A stretch of DNA of 46,096 bases from Candidatus Methanomethylophilus sp. UBA78 (lineage in GTDB: Archaea > Thermoplasmatota > Thermoplasmata > Methanomassiliicoccales > Methanomethylophilaceae): NCBI GenBank assembly GCA_002503545.1, contig DARY01000033.1:49586-95681 (forward strand), given 5' to 3'. The notes beneath the pieces are model-generated. The model was not told the origin of the DNA. It saw only the letters and a list, made by a program, of their open reading frames with translations, and made no database searches. Within the stretch, counting starts at the first letter, position 1. Every line of letters starts with the position of its first letter. Made by a program: the position numbers and the translations under genes. Shown here piece by piece: positions 29,058 through 36,642 of this stretch.

Positions 29058-30929
29058 TCATCCCAGGAGTTTCCTGATGGCGGCCGAGAGGAGGTCGGCG
29101 GCCTGCTTGCCGTCTATCTTCCCCCTGAGGGCGCCCATGACGGGGCCCATGAGGGGTCCGACGGCGGCCATGCCCTTGGACCTGACGAAATCGGCACGTT
29201 CGCTGACGATGCCCTCTATGATGGCGGAGGCCTCGCCGGCATCGACCGCCGAAAGACCCAGCTTGTCGATCGCGTCCTTCATCCCGGTGCCCGAGGCCAT
29301 CTCCTTGAGGAGGGCGGGGATCGCTTCCTTGGCGAACATGCCGTCCTTGAGACCGGCGAACACGCCGTAGAGCTCGTCGTAGGAGAACAGGTCGGTGTCG
29401 ACACCGTCGTGCTCCAGCTCCTGGAACGTGTTCTGGAACGTCGTGGCGGCGACCGCGGACAGCCCGAACTCGTCGGCGATGCGGCAGAAGATGTCGTCCC
29501 TGCCCTGCCTGACTATCTGGTCGGCCTGCTGCTGGTTGAGGCCGTAATCCTTCATCAGCCTGGCTCTCACCTGCTCGGGGAGCTCCGGCAGGTTGGCCCT
29601 GATCCTGTCCAGCCTCTCCTTCGTGATGGGCGTGGGCGGGACATCGGTCTCGGGGTACATCCTGGCCGCTCCGGGGAGCGGTCTCGAGTACTTGGTCGTC
29701 CCGTCGGGGAGCGGGTCCCTGGTCTCCTCGGGAACGCCCTCGAGGGCCGTGTTCGCCCTTCCGACGGCAAGTGCCAGAGCATCGGATGCCTTCTTCTCGG
29801 AGGCGGCGCAGATGACGAAGGCGTCGAACTCGCCGGTCATACCGAGGAATTCCCTGAGCGCGTCCACGTACTCCTGCTCGATGCCGTAGTTGGGGAGCTC
29901 GTCCGAGTGGAAGATGCCCTTGACCCCGACCGTCCTGGCGTACTGGGCCATCTCCGAGCCCAGGCGCAAGGTCTTGCCGTCGCCGTTCATGACGCCCGCG
30001 AAACCGGGGAGCCTCACCGCCAGCACCTTGCCCTTGGACTTCAGTGCGGAGGTGATGATCTTGGACTCGCAGTCCCTGAACACATCGGTAGCGTCCACGA
30101 TGTCGACGGGGGCCGGTCCCGTCCCCCTTTCCCTCAGGATCTTCCTGACCCTCAGGAGCATCTTCTGCCTGTTGACCTCGTTGGTGACGAAGTCCGGCAG
30201 CATCCTGAGTTCCTGCACACCCTTGATCTCGATGCGGGCGCCCTCGGGGATGGATATGTTCAGGTCCTCCCTGATGGTGCCGAGCCCCCTCTTGACCCTC
30301 TTGGTGGCCCTGAGGAGCGAGCCGATCCTCGACGCGACCTCCAGGACCTCCTCGGGTGTCCTCATGTCGGGGGCGGTGGCGACCTCGATCAGCGGGATAC
30401 CCAGACGGTCGGTCCTCCACGTGACCTCGCTGTCCGTGGCCTCCATCTTCCTGCAGGCGTCCTCCTCGAGGCAGACCGACAGGATGCCTATCCTCCTGCC
30501 TATGGCCTCGACGGACCCGTCGACCGCGACCAGGGACGTCCTCTGGAAGCCGGAAGTGTTGGACCCGTCGACCACGATCTTCCTCATGAACTGGACCTCG
30601 TCGATGACGCTCGCCCCGAGGAGCTCGCTGAATATGAGGGCCGTCTCCATGGCGTCCGGGTTGACCTCGTGGGGAGGTTCCTCGTCCAGCTCGACGAGGC
30701 AGGTCTCGCAGGTGCAGCTCTGGTACCTGTACCCGTAGCCTCTCCTGAACTGTGCCAGGGCTGCGCGGTCGATCTCCCCCATCTCGGAGGTGGTCGGCCT
30801 CAGCCTCCTGTAGATGCCGCCGGAGCCCTCCTCCGACAGCTCGCTGCGGCAGTCGCAGAACAGCTTGTGCGTGTCGAGCTGCTGGTGAATCTCGATGCCG
30901 CACATCATCTCGTACTTCTCCTCCGTCAC
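29058..30929 (-). CDS. gatE: Glutamyl-tRNA(Gln) amidotransferase subunit E
   Basis: Phosphorylates and amidates Glu-tRNA(Gln) to Gln-tRNA(Gln) using ammonia from GatD; archaea-specific. 623 residues, standard. Diagnostic N-terminus CGIEIHQQLDTHKLFCDCRS (about 9-28), then ELDEEPPHEVNP and the zinc-binding Cys cluster CTCETCLVEL, REDLNISIPEGARIEIKGVQ (about 225-244), a central AspRS-like insertion (about 290-400), and a YqeY-like tail with GPVMGALRGKIDGKQA (about 595-612). The start is GTG at 30929, overlapping the gatD stop (GTGA), so the subunits are translationally coupled. Confidence 0.97.
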   Translation of the reverse strand: MTEEKYEMMCGIEIHQQLDTHKLFCDCRSELSEEGSGGIYRRLRPTTSEMGEIDRAALAQFRRGYGYRYQSCTCETCLVELDEEPPHEVNPDAMETALIFSELLGASVIDEVQFMRKIVVDGSNTSGFQRTSLVAVDGSVEAIGRRIGILSVCLEEDACRKMEATDSEVTWRTDRLGIPLIEVATAPDMRTPEEVLEVASRIGSLLRATKRVKRGLGTIREDLNISIPEGARIEIKGVQELRMLPDFVTNEVNRQKMLLRVRKILRERGTGPAPVDIVDATDVFRDCESKIITSALKSKGKVLAVRLPGFAGVMNGDGKTLRLGSEMAQYARTVGVKGIFHSDELPNYGIEQEYVDALREFLGMTGEFDAFVICAASEKKASDALALAVGRANTALEGVPEETRDPLPDGTTKYSRPLPGAARMYPETDVPPTPITKERLDRIRANLPELPEQVRARLMKDYGLNQQQADQIVRQGRDDIFCRIADEFGLSAVAATTFQNTFQELEHDGVDTDLFSYDELYGVFAGLKDGMFAKEAIPALLKEMASGTGMKDAIDKLGLSAVDAGEASAIIEGIVSERADFVRSKGMAAVGPLMGPVMGALRGKIDGKQAADLLSAAIRKLLG

Positions 30930-32218
30930 AGCAGCTCCCTCCTGTCGCTCATCTCGCCCGCGAGCGGGGTCTGCATGACCGCCTTGGCCGCCTTGGCCGA
31001 GGCGGTGTTGGCCAGAGCCCACATGAGCTTGGCGTACGCGGTCTCCGGGAGCATGTCCCAGACGGTTATCGCGCCGGCGTTCAGCATGTCCCTGCCGGTG
31101 TTGTAGACGTTGAGGTTTGTCCTCCCGTTCAGGCACTGGGACGTTATGACGACGACTATGCCCTTCTCCGTGGCCTCCCTGATCAGGGGGACCATGTTGC
31201 CGTTCACATGTCCCAGACCGGAACCGGCGATGACGACGCCCCTGCTCTTCAGGACCACGTCGCGGAACAGCTCCGGGTCCATGCCGGGGTAGAACTGCAG
31301 CAGGACGACGTCCGTGCACATGGCGCTCCTGGCCTCGGCCCTGCCGGCGGTAACCTCGCGGCCACCGCCGTTGAACGCGATCTCCCCGTCCGCCCCGATG
31401 TGGGCCACCGGCTTCACGTTGATGCTCTCGAACGCATCCCTGCGGGAGGTGTGCATCTTCCTGACACGGGTGCCGCAGTGGACGGCGAAGGAGTCGTCGC
31501 CGGAGGTATCGTGCATGACCACGAAGACACCGGCGCGGTTGCCGTCCACGCAGAACCTGGCGGCCGCCATGAGGTTGCTGCTCGCATCGGACGACGGCCT
31601 GTCGGAGGACCTCTGGGCCCCCACGAAGACCACCGGTTTGGGGACTTCGCCCAGCATGAACGAGACGGCGGCGGCCGTGTACCCCATGGTGTCCGTGCCG
31701 TGCGGCACGATGACGGCGTCCGCCCCGGCGTCGATCTCCTCGGCTATGGCCTCGGCCAGCTTCTGCCAGTGGGCGACGGTCATGTTCTCGGAGAATATGG
31801 AGAAGAGGACCTTCGCCTTCAGGTTGGCGATCTCCCTGATCTCCGGGACGGCGTTTATCATGTCGGAGGTCGACAGGGCCGGATGGACCGCCCCCGTCCG
31901 GTAGTCCACATAGGATGCGATGGTCCCGCCGGTGCCGATGAGGACTATGGTCTTCAGACCCTCCCTGGTCTCCTCGGACGCCTCGTGCTTCGCCCTCTCG
32001 ACCGGCCGCGACAGGACCTCGACCTTGGCCGAGGGGTCGATGCGGATACCGATGTTGTAACCGCTCTTGACCTTCAGGATCATGATGTCCCGTCCGCTGA
32101 ACTCGTGGTGCGGCATGAGGACGCCTTTGTAGGATTTACCGGAAGTCTCGACGGACAGCATGCAGCCCTCTTCGGCGCCCGCGTCCCCGAGTTTCTTCGA
32201 CAGGAATTCGGCATACAT
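30926..32218 (-). CDS. gatD: Glutamyl-tRNA(Gln) amidotransferase subunit D
   Basis: L-asparaginase-like subunit that releases ammonia from glutamine for GatE. 430 residues. N-terminal beta-domain (about 1-75), then the asparaginase domain with the first catalytic Thr in IVLIGTGGTIASYVDYRTG (about 91-109), the second in VIVPHGTDTMGYTAAA (about 171-186) with the catalytic TDT and the Lys region in PVVFVGAQRSSDRPSSDAS. A TATA box at 32245-32251 lies about 28 nt before the ATG, so the mRNA is likely leaderless. It is divergent from hypB. Confidence 0.97.
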   Translation of the reverse strand: MYAEFLSKKLGDAGAEEGCMLSVETSGKSYKGVLMPHHEFSGRDIMILKVKSGYNIGIRIDPSAKVEVLSRPVERAKHEASEETREGLKTIVLIGTGGTIASYVDYRTGAVHPALSTSDMINAVPEIREIANLKAKVLFSIFSENMTVAHWQKLAEAIAEEIDAGADAVIVPHGTDTMGYTAAAVSFMLGEVPKPVVFVGAQRSSDRPSSDASSNLMAAARFCVDGNRAGVFVVMHDTSGDDSFAVHCGTRVRKMHTSRRDAFESINVKPVAHIGADGEIAFNGGGREVTAGRAEARSAMCTDVVLLQFYPGMDPELFRDVVLKSRGVVIAGSGLGHVNGNMVPLIREATEKGIVVVITSQCLNGRTNLNVYNTGRDMLNAGAITVWDMLPETAYAKLMWALANTASAKAAKAVMQTPLAGEMSDRRELL

Positions 32219-32244
32219 AATGTGGCGGCGTATTCCGTCGTCCC

Positions 32245-32251
32245 TTTTATA
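32245..32251 (-). promoter_or_regulatory. TATA box of gatDE
   Basis: TATAAAA on the minus strand, about 30 nt before the gatD ATG. Confidence 0.6.
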
Positions 32252-32307
32252 CGTACGCGCACACGCACTACCAACCTTTAACTCGGGGGAGAACCATCAC
32301 CGTCAGC

Positions 32308-32958
32308 ATGCACATAGTTCAGGCCGGAATGGAAACCGACGTGCTGAAAGCGAACAACAAGGTGGCCCACGAGATCTACCACATGTTCAAGGAGCGCGGC
32401 ATAAGGTCGGTGGACTTCATGGGGTCCATCGGGTCCGGTAAGACCACGCTCATCTGCGAAATGGGGAGGAGGCTGGAGGAGCTCGGCCGGAAGGTGGTCG
32501 TGATAGCGGGCGACGTCACCGGGGACGACGATTTCAAGAGGTTCAAGGCGGCCGGCCTCAGGGCGGTCAACTGCAACACCAACAAGGAATGCCATCTGGA
32601 GGCCTGGCAGATCAGGAAGGTCCTCGAAGGGGTCGACCTCGAGGGGGTCGACACGGTCATCATAGAGAACGTGGGGAACCTCGTGTGCCCCGCGGACTTC
32701 CCCCTGGGGACCGACTACCGGGCGGTGGTCATCTCCACCACCGAGGGCGACGACATGGTGAGGAAGCACCATGCGGTCTTCCTCCACTCCGATGTGGCCG
32801 TGCTCAACAAGATGGACATCGCCGATGCGGTGGGAGTCGATCCGCAGGTCATACTGGACGACTACGGGAAGCTGACCGGGGGGGTCAAGAAGATGTACAC
32901 GGCGAGCGCCAAGAAAGGCGAGGGAGTGGACGAAATAATCGCCGCCCTCGGCCTTTGA
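32308..32958 (+). CDS. hypB: Hydrogenase nickel-insertion GTPase HypB
   Basis: GTPase that, with HypA, loads nickel into [NiFe]-hydrogenase. 216 residues, the short archaeal form without an N-terminal His-rich stretch or CCGC motif. P-loop GSIGSGKTTLI (about 40-50), metal-site segment NCNTNKECHLEA (about 90-101), switch region IENVGNLVCPADF (about 117-129) with the Cys of the metal site, and NKMD (about 170) for guanine. HypE, also in this window, shows that the hydrogenase maturation set is dispersed. It has its own start region, divergent from gatD, and purD follows after 52 nt. Confidence 0.96.
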   Translation: MHIVQAGMETDVLKANNKVAHEIYHMFKERGIRSVDFMGSIGSGKTTLICEMGRRLEELGRKVVVIAGDVTGDDDFKRFKAAGLRAVNCNTNKECHLEAWQIRKVLEGVDLEGVDTVIIENVGNLVCPADFPLGTDYRAVVISTTEGDDMVRKHHAVFLHSDVAVLNKMDIADAVGVDPQVILDDYGKLTGGVKKMYTASAKKGEGVDEIIAALGL

Positions 32959-33010
32959 CCGCCGCATGCAGTAAAACGCTTTATTAACCCTCGGAGCATA
33001 GGTGGTTCAA

Positions 33011-34342
33011 GTGAGCAACATGAAGATCCTGACAGTCGGCGGAGGAGCGAGGGAACACGCCGCGGTACGCGCCCTCGCCCGCGGGGGAGCGGAGATATAC
33101 GCCGTTATGAAAAGCCCCAATCCCGGGATAGAGGAGCTGTCCAAGAGCGTGCTGATAGCGGACGAGGCCGACATCGACAAGATATGCGATTTCGCGATCA
33201 ACAACTTCGTAGAGTTCGCGTTCGTCGGACCGGAGGCCCCGCTCGCCGCCGGGGTGGTGGACGCCCTCGCCAACGTCGGGGTCAAATGCGCCTCGCCCAC
33301 CAAGGCGGCGGCCAGGATAGAGACCTCGAAGACGTTCATGAGGAACCTCGTGCAGAAGTACAGCATCGAAGGCAATATCGCGTTCGCCAGCTTCGACAAC
33401 GAGACGGACGCCATCGAGTACGTCAGGAACGTGAAGTACCCCGTGGCGATAAAACCCGTCGGGCTCACGGGCGGGAAGGGTGTGAAGGTCCAGGGCGACC
33501 AGCTCAGGGACCTCGACGAGACCATCGCCTACATAGACGAGATCTTCCAGAGCAACATGGGCGGAGGCAAGGTCATCATCGAGGAGAGGGCCGAGGGCGA
33601 GGAGTTCACCCAGATGGTCTTCACCGACGGCAAGGACATAATCCCCATGCCCTTGGTCCAGGACCACAAACGCGCCTACGAGGGCGACACGGGCCCCAAC
33701 ACCGGAGGGATGGGTTCGTACAGCTGCGCCGACGGCCTGCTGCCGTTCGTGACGGCGGAGGAGAGGCAGAAATCCCTCGACATCATAAGATCCATAGTCA
33801 AGGCGCTGGCCGACGAAGGGTGCCCCTACAGGGGGACGATGTACGGCCAGTTCATGCTCACCAAGGACGGCCCCAAGATCATCGAGATCAACGCCAGGTT
33901 CGGGGACCCGGAGGCCATGAACGTGCTGACCGTCCTGAAGACCGACTTCACCGACATCATCAGGTGGATGTCCGCCGGCAAGATAAGGGGGAACGTCGAT
34001 TTCGCCCCGAAGGCCACCGTCTGCAAGTACCTCGTCCCCAGAGGATACGGCGTCCAGTCCGAACCGGGACACACCATCGCCGTGGACCTCGACGCCATAG
34101 ACAACGCGGGAGCCGTCGCCTATTTCGGGAACGTCGACAGGAGGGACGGCAAGCTCGTCACCGGGACCTCGCGTTCCGTCGGCATCGTAGGCATCGGCGA
34201 CACCCTCGAGGAGGCGAACGAGGTCTGCGAGGAGGCCCTGAAGTACGTCAGGTGCGATGCGTCCTACGTCCGCCACGACATAGGTACGGCCGAGCTGATC
34301 CAGAGAAGGGTCGACCACATGAACCAGATACGCGGACAATGA
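33011..34342 (+). CDS. purD: Phosphoribosylamine--glycine ligase PurD
   Basis: Second step of purine synthesis, joining glycine to phosphoribosylamine with ATP. 443 residues, ATP-grasp. Motifs: N-terminal ILTVGGGAREHA (about 6-17), VGPEAPLAAGVVD, KPVGLTGGKGVKV (about 150-162) for ATP, DHKRAYEGDTGPNTGGMGSY (about 218-237), and the metal site EINARFGDPEA (about 294-304). I chose GTG at 33011 because AGGTGG lies 5 nt upstream; the ATG at 33020 or GTG at 33002 are in frame. A CTTTATTAAC box lies 25-30 nt upstream. The stop overlaps the truA start (ATGA). Confidence 0.95.
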   Translation: MSNMKILTVGGGAREHAAVRALARGGAEIYAVMKSPNPGIEELSKSVLIADEADIDKICDFAINNFVEFAFVGPEAPLAAGVVDALANVGVKCASPTKAAARIETSKTFMRNLVQKYSIEGNIAFASFDNETDAIEYVRNVKYPVAIKPVGLTGGKGVKVQGDQLRDLDETIAYIDEIFQSNMGGGKVIIEERAEGEEFTQMVFTDGKDIIPMPLVQDHKRAYEGDTGPNTGGMGSYSCADGLLPFVTAEERQKSLDIIRSIVKALADEGCPYRGTMYGQFMLTKDGPKIIEINARFGDPEAMNVLTVLKTDFTDIIRWMSAGKIRGNVDFAPKATVCKYLVPRGYGVQSEPGHTIAVDLDAIDNAGAVAYFGNVDRRDGKLVTGTSRSVGIVGIGDTLEEANEVCEEALKYVRCDASYVRHDIGTAELIQRRVDHMNQIRGQ

Positions 34343-35148
34343 GGCGCGTAGCTGTCAAGATAGCCTATCTGGGCGAGGGATTCAGCGGCTCCCAGATACA
34401 GCCTCCCGAGACGGGGCTGCGCACCGTCGCGGGAGAGATCCTGAGCAAACTCCTGCTGGTAGACCGCGTCCCGGAGGACAGGATCGACCTGCACTTCTCC
34501 AGCCGCACCGATTCGGGCGTCAGCGCCCTGGGGAACGTGATCGCCTTCTACACGGAATTCAAGGATCTGGGTCTTCTCCTGCAGGCCCTGAACTCCGTAT
34601 CCCGGGGGGTGTATTACACCGGGGTGGCGGAGATCCCCGACACCTTCAACCCCAGGATCGCGGACAAACGCTACTACAGGTACACCGTCCCGTCGAAGAA
34701 CATCGATCTGGCACGTTTCACCGAGGCCGCCAAGCTCTTCGAGGGGCACCACGACTTCAAGAGGTTCGCCAAGAACGAGACGGGCAAGTCCACGGTGATG
34801 GCCATAGATTCGGTGGAGGTGCGCGCCGGGGACAGCGTCATAACCACGGACTTCTGCGCCAACTACTTCCTCTGGAACATGATACGCAGGATCATGGCGG
34901 CCGTCATCCAGGTCGGCAACGGCATGTCGTCGCTGGACGACGTCAAAGGGGCTCTGGCCGGCAACGACGTCACCTTCGGCCTCGCCAAACCGTACGGCCT
35001 GACGCTGCTGGACGTCACCTATCCGGATCTGGAGTTCTGGAGACCGGATACCTGCCCCTACACCAAACGCATAGAGCACGACCTGTACTCCGATGCCATG
35101 AGGCTCGACTTCCACAGGTCGCTCAGATACCCGGAGACGGAGAGATGA
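34339..35148 (+). CDS. truA: tRNA pseudouridine synthase TruA
   Basis: Makes pseudouridine at positions 38-40 of tRNA anticodon arms. 269 residues. The catalytic motif SSRTDSGVSALGN is near residue 54 with Asp in RTD; other TruA parts are RVAVKIAYLGEGFSGSQIQP at the start, DKRYYRYTV (about 111-119), GHHDFKRFAKNE (about 137-148) and NYFLWNMIRRIMAAV (about 175-189). It overlaps purD (ATGA) and the translin-like gene (ATGA), so three genes are co-translated. Confidence 0.96.
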   Translation: MRRVAVKIAYLGEGFSGSQIQPPETGLRTVAGEILSKLLLVDRVPEDRIDLHFSSRTDSGVSALGNVIAFYTEFKDLGLLLQALNSVSRGVYYTGVAEIPDTFNPRIADKRYYRYTVPSKNIDLARFTEAAKLFEGHHDFKRFAKNETGKSTVMAIDSVEVRAGDSVITTDFCANYFLWNMIRRIMAAVIQVGNGMSSLDDVKGALAGNDVTFGLAKPYGLTLLDVTYPDLEFWRPDTCPYTKRIEHDLYSDAMRLDFHRSLRYPETER

Positions 35149-35735
35149 CTTTCGAAGAGAGCATAGACGAGGTTACCCGCGCGCTCGCGGAGCTGGAGCA
35201 GGCGCAGGAATCGGCATTCGCACAGTCCCGCAGGATAATCAGGAAGACGAAGACGGCCATACATCTGATACACGAGGGTAGGAGGGACGCCGAGCTCATA
35301 GATTCCATCTCGGGGGACCTCGCGGCACTCGTGGAGTCCGTATCCGAGTATCCGCAGGTTTTGTACGGGCAGTCCGTGGAGGACGCCATGGCGGAGTTCG
35401 CCGAAACGGCGATCTACGACTACGTCTCCCGCGGAGAGGAGATCCCGCCGTATACGATCCTGGACGTCACTCCCGCAGCCTGGGTCATGGGGCTGGCGGA
35501 CACCGTGGGGGAGCTCAGGAGGGACCTCCTCCGCGACCTCATGGAAGACGACATCGACGGGGCGGAGGAGGCATTCTCCCGGATGGAGGCCATCTCGGAT
35601 GCGCTAATGTCCTTCGATGTCAGGGATTCCGTCGCGGCGGTCAGGAGGAAACAGGACATAGCCAGAGGGGTGATGGACCGTTCCCGCACGGACCTCTCTA
35701 CGGCTCTGGTGATGTCGCGCTACGGAAGGAAGTGA
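35145..35735 (+). CDS. Translin-family protein
   Basis: 196-residue all-helical protein of the translin/TRAX superfamily, whose eukaryotic members form octameric RNA- and DNA-binding barrels and act as RNases in RNA silencing and tRNA processing. Family hallmarks: RRIIRKTKTAIHLIHEGR (about 29-46) early, and AETAIYDYVSRGEEIPPYTI (about 87-106) then AAWVMGLADTVGELRRDLLR (about 111-130), which is the most conserved stretch of archaeal translins and carries the acidic residues. Translational overlap with truA supports a link to tRNA or RNA metabolism. A hairpin follows. Confidence 0.9.
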   Translation: MTFEESIDEVTRALAELEQAQESAFAQSRRIIRKTKTAIHLIHEGRRDAELIDSISGDLAALVESVSEYPQVLYGQSVEDAMAEFAETAIYDYVSRGEEIPPYTILDVTPAAWVMGLADTVGELRRDLLRDLMEDDIDGAEEAFSRMEAISDALMSFDVRDSVAAVRRKQDIARGVMDRSRTDLSTALVMSRYGRK

Positions 35736-35741
35736 CATCCC

Positions 35742-35761
35742 CGTCCGCCGTGCAGCGGACG
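35742..35761 (+). terminator. Hairpin after the purD-truA-translin operon
   Basis: CGTCCGC (35742-35748) pairs with GCGGACG (35755-35761), loop CGTGCA, 7 nt after the translin stop. Confidence 0.55.
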
Positions 35762-35813
35762 TCTGGGTCATCTGTCCCCCGGAGCCCGCCCCGGCGATCT
35801 CGTGGATGCGGAT

Positions 35814-35842
35814 GAAAAAATGGAAGGGGGCTTTCGCCCCCT
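35814..35842 (-). terminator. Terminator of the STT3-like operon
   Basis: On the minus strand AGGGGGC-GAAA-GCCCCCT is followed by TCC and a run of six T (35815-35820), 9 nt after the stop at 35851. Hairpin plus U-run. Confidence 0.65.
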
Positions 35843-35850
35843 GAAAGGTT

Positions 35851-36642
35851 TTAACGCCTCGCCTTCGGCTTACCGTAGTTCTTCACGGGCTTCCTGTAGA
35901 CGTAGACGAACACGATGATGGCCACGATGAAGATTATGGCCATGATGTAGTTCAGCCAGTCGTAGTTGCCGTCCTCGTAGTAGAACGTCGACCCGTCTAG
36001 CACTATACTGCCGTCGGATGTCGCGACGTAGAACGAGTGCTGACCGCTGGAGAGCCCAGGTTCGTAGTAATCGTAGGATACGGTGCCGGAACTTCCGGAG
36101 GCCACCTTAAGTGCGGTAGCACTGTCCTCCACCTTGTTTCCGTCGACGAAGAAGTAGACGGTCGTGTCGATGTCGGCCTCGCCGCTGTTGGACACGGTCG
36201 CGGACAGGGTTATCGGGGTCGCGACCCTGATGCTGAGGCTGTCGGTGTAGGTCATGATACCGCCGGCGGAGAGGTCCTCCGTCCAGGTCACCGTCAGGGT
36301 GTAAGTGCCGGCGGTCTTGGGAGCGGTCACCGTGATGGTGACCTTGTCTCCGCTATCCATGCTGCCACTCGACGGATCGACGGCATTGGCCTGGGTCGCT
36401 CCCGAGGAATTGACCAGCTTGACCGTGTAATTGACCGACTCCATCTTGCCCGAGACCGTCTCGGTGAAGGATATCTCGAAGGTCAGCTGCCCCTCGGTCT
36501 TGACGGACGTCACGTCGCCTGTCAGCGAGTGGTTGGCTGTCTGCTCTTCGGCTGCATCGGAGCCGGAGGCGCCCTCGTTCAGGAGGACGGCCCCAGCCGA
36601 GAAGGCGACCAGGACGGCCGCCAGTATGGTCCAGAACTTCAC
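35851..36642 (-). CDS. Single-pass extracytoplasmic protein coupled to the STT3-like gene
   Basis: 263 residues. N-terminal hydrophobic segment (about 3-24, WTILAAVLVAFSAGAVLL) acting as signal or anchor, then an acidic linker, about 180 residues of Ser/Thr/Gly/Val-rich beta sandwich domains, probably two (about 45-125 and 130-215), with several N-x-S/T sequons (for example NHS, NYT), and a C-terminal membrane helix (about 233-253, NYIMAIIFIVAIIVFVYVY) with a basic tail. Orientation fits an outside beta domain on a membrane stalk. The start is GTG at 36642 overlapping the stop of the upstream gene (GTGA). Not a recognised family; likely a surface partner of the large protein. Confidence 0.85.
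   Translation of the reverse strand: MKFWTILAAVLVAFSAGAVLLNEGASGSDAAEEQTANHSLTGDVTSVKTEGQLTFEISFTETVSGKMESVNYTVKLVNSSGATQANAVDPSSGSMDSGDKVTITVTAPKTAGTYTLTVTWTEDLSAGGIMTYTDSLSIRVATPITLSATVSNSGEADIDTTVYFFVDGNKVEDSATALKVASGSSGTVSYDYYEPGLSSGQHSFYVATSDGSIVLDGSTFYYEDGNYDWLNYIMAIIFIVAIIVFVYVYRKPVKNYGKPKARR

Noticed and set aside
27885..31106. 1073-codon open frame on the plus strand over gatE
   Set aside because: Low-complexity Gly/Leu/Asp-rich translation opposite gatE, which is a complete well-conserved protein; also runs through the EamA gene.
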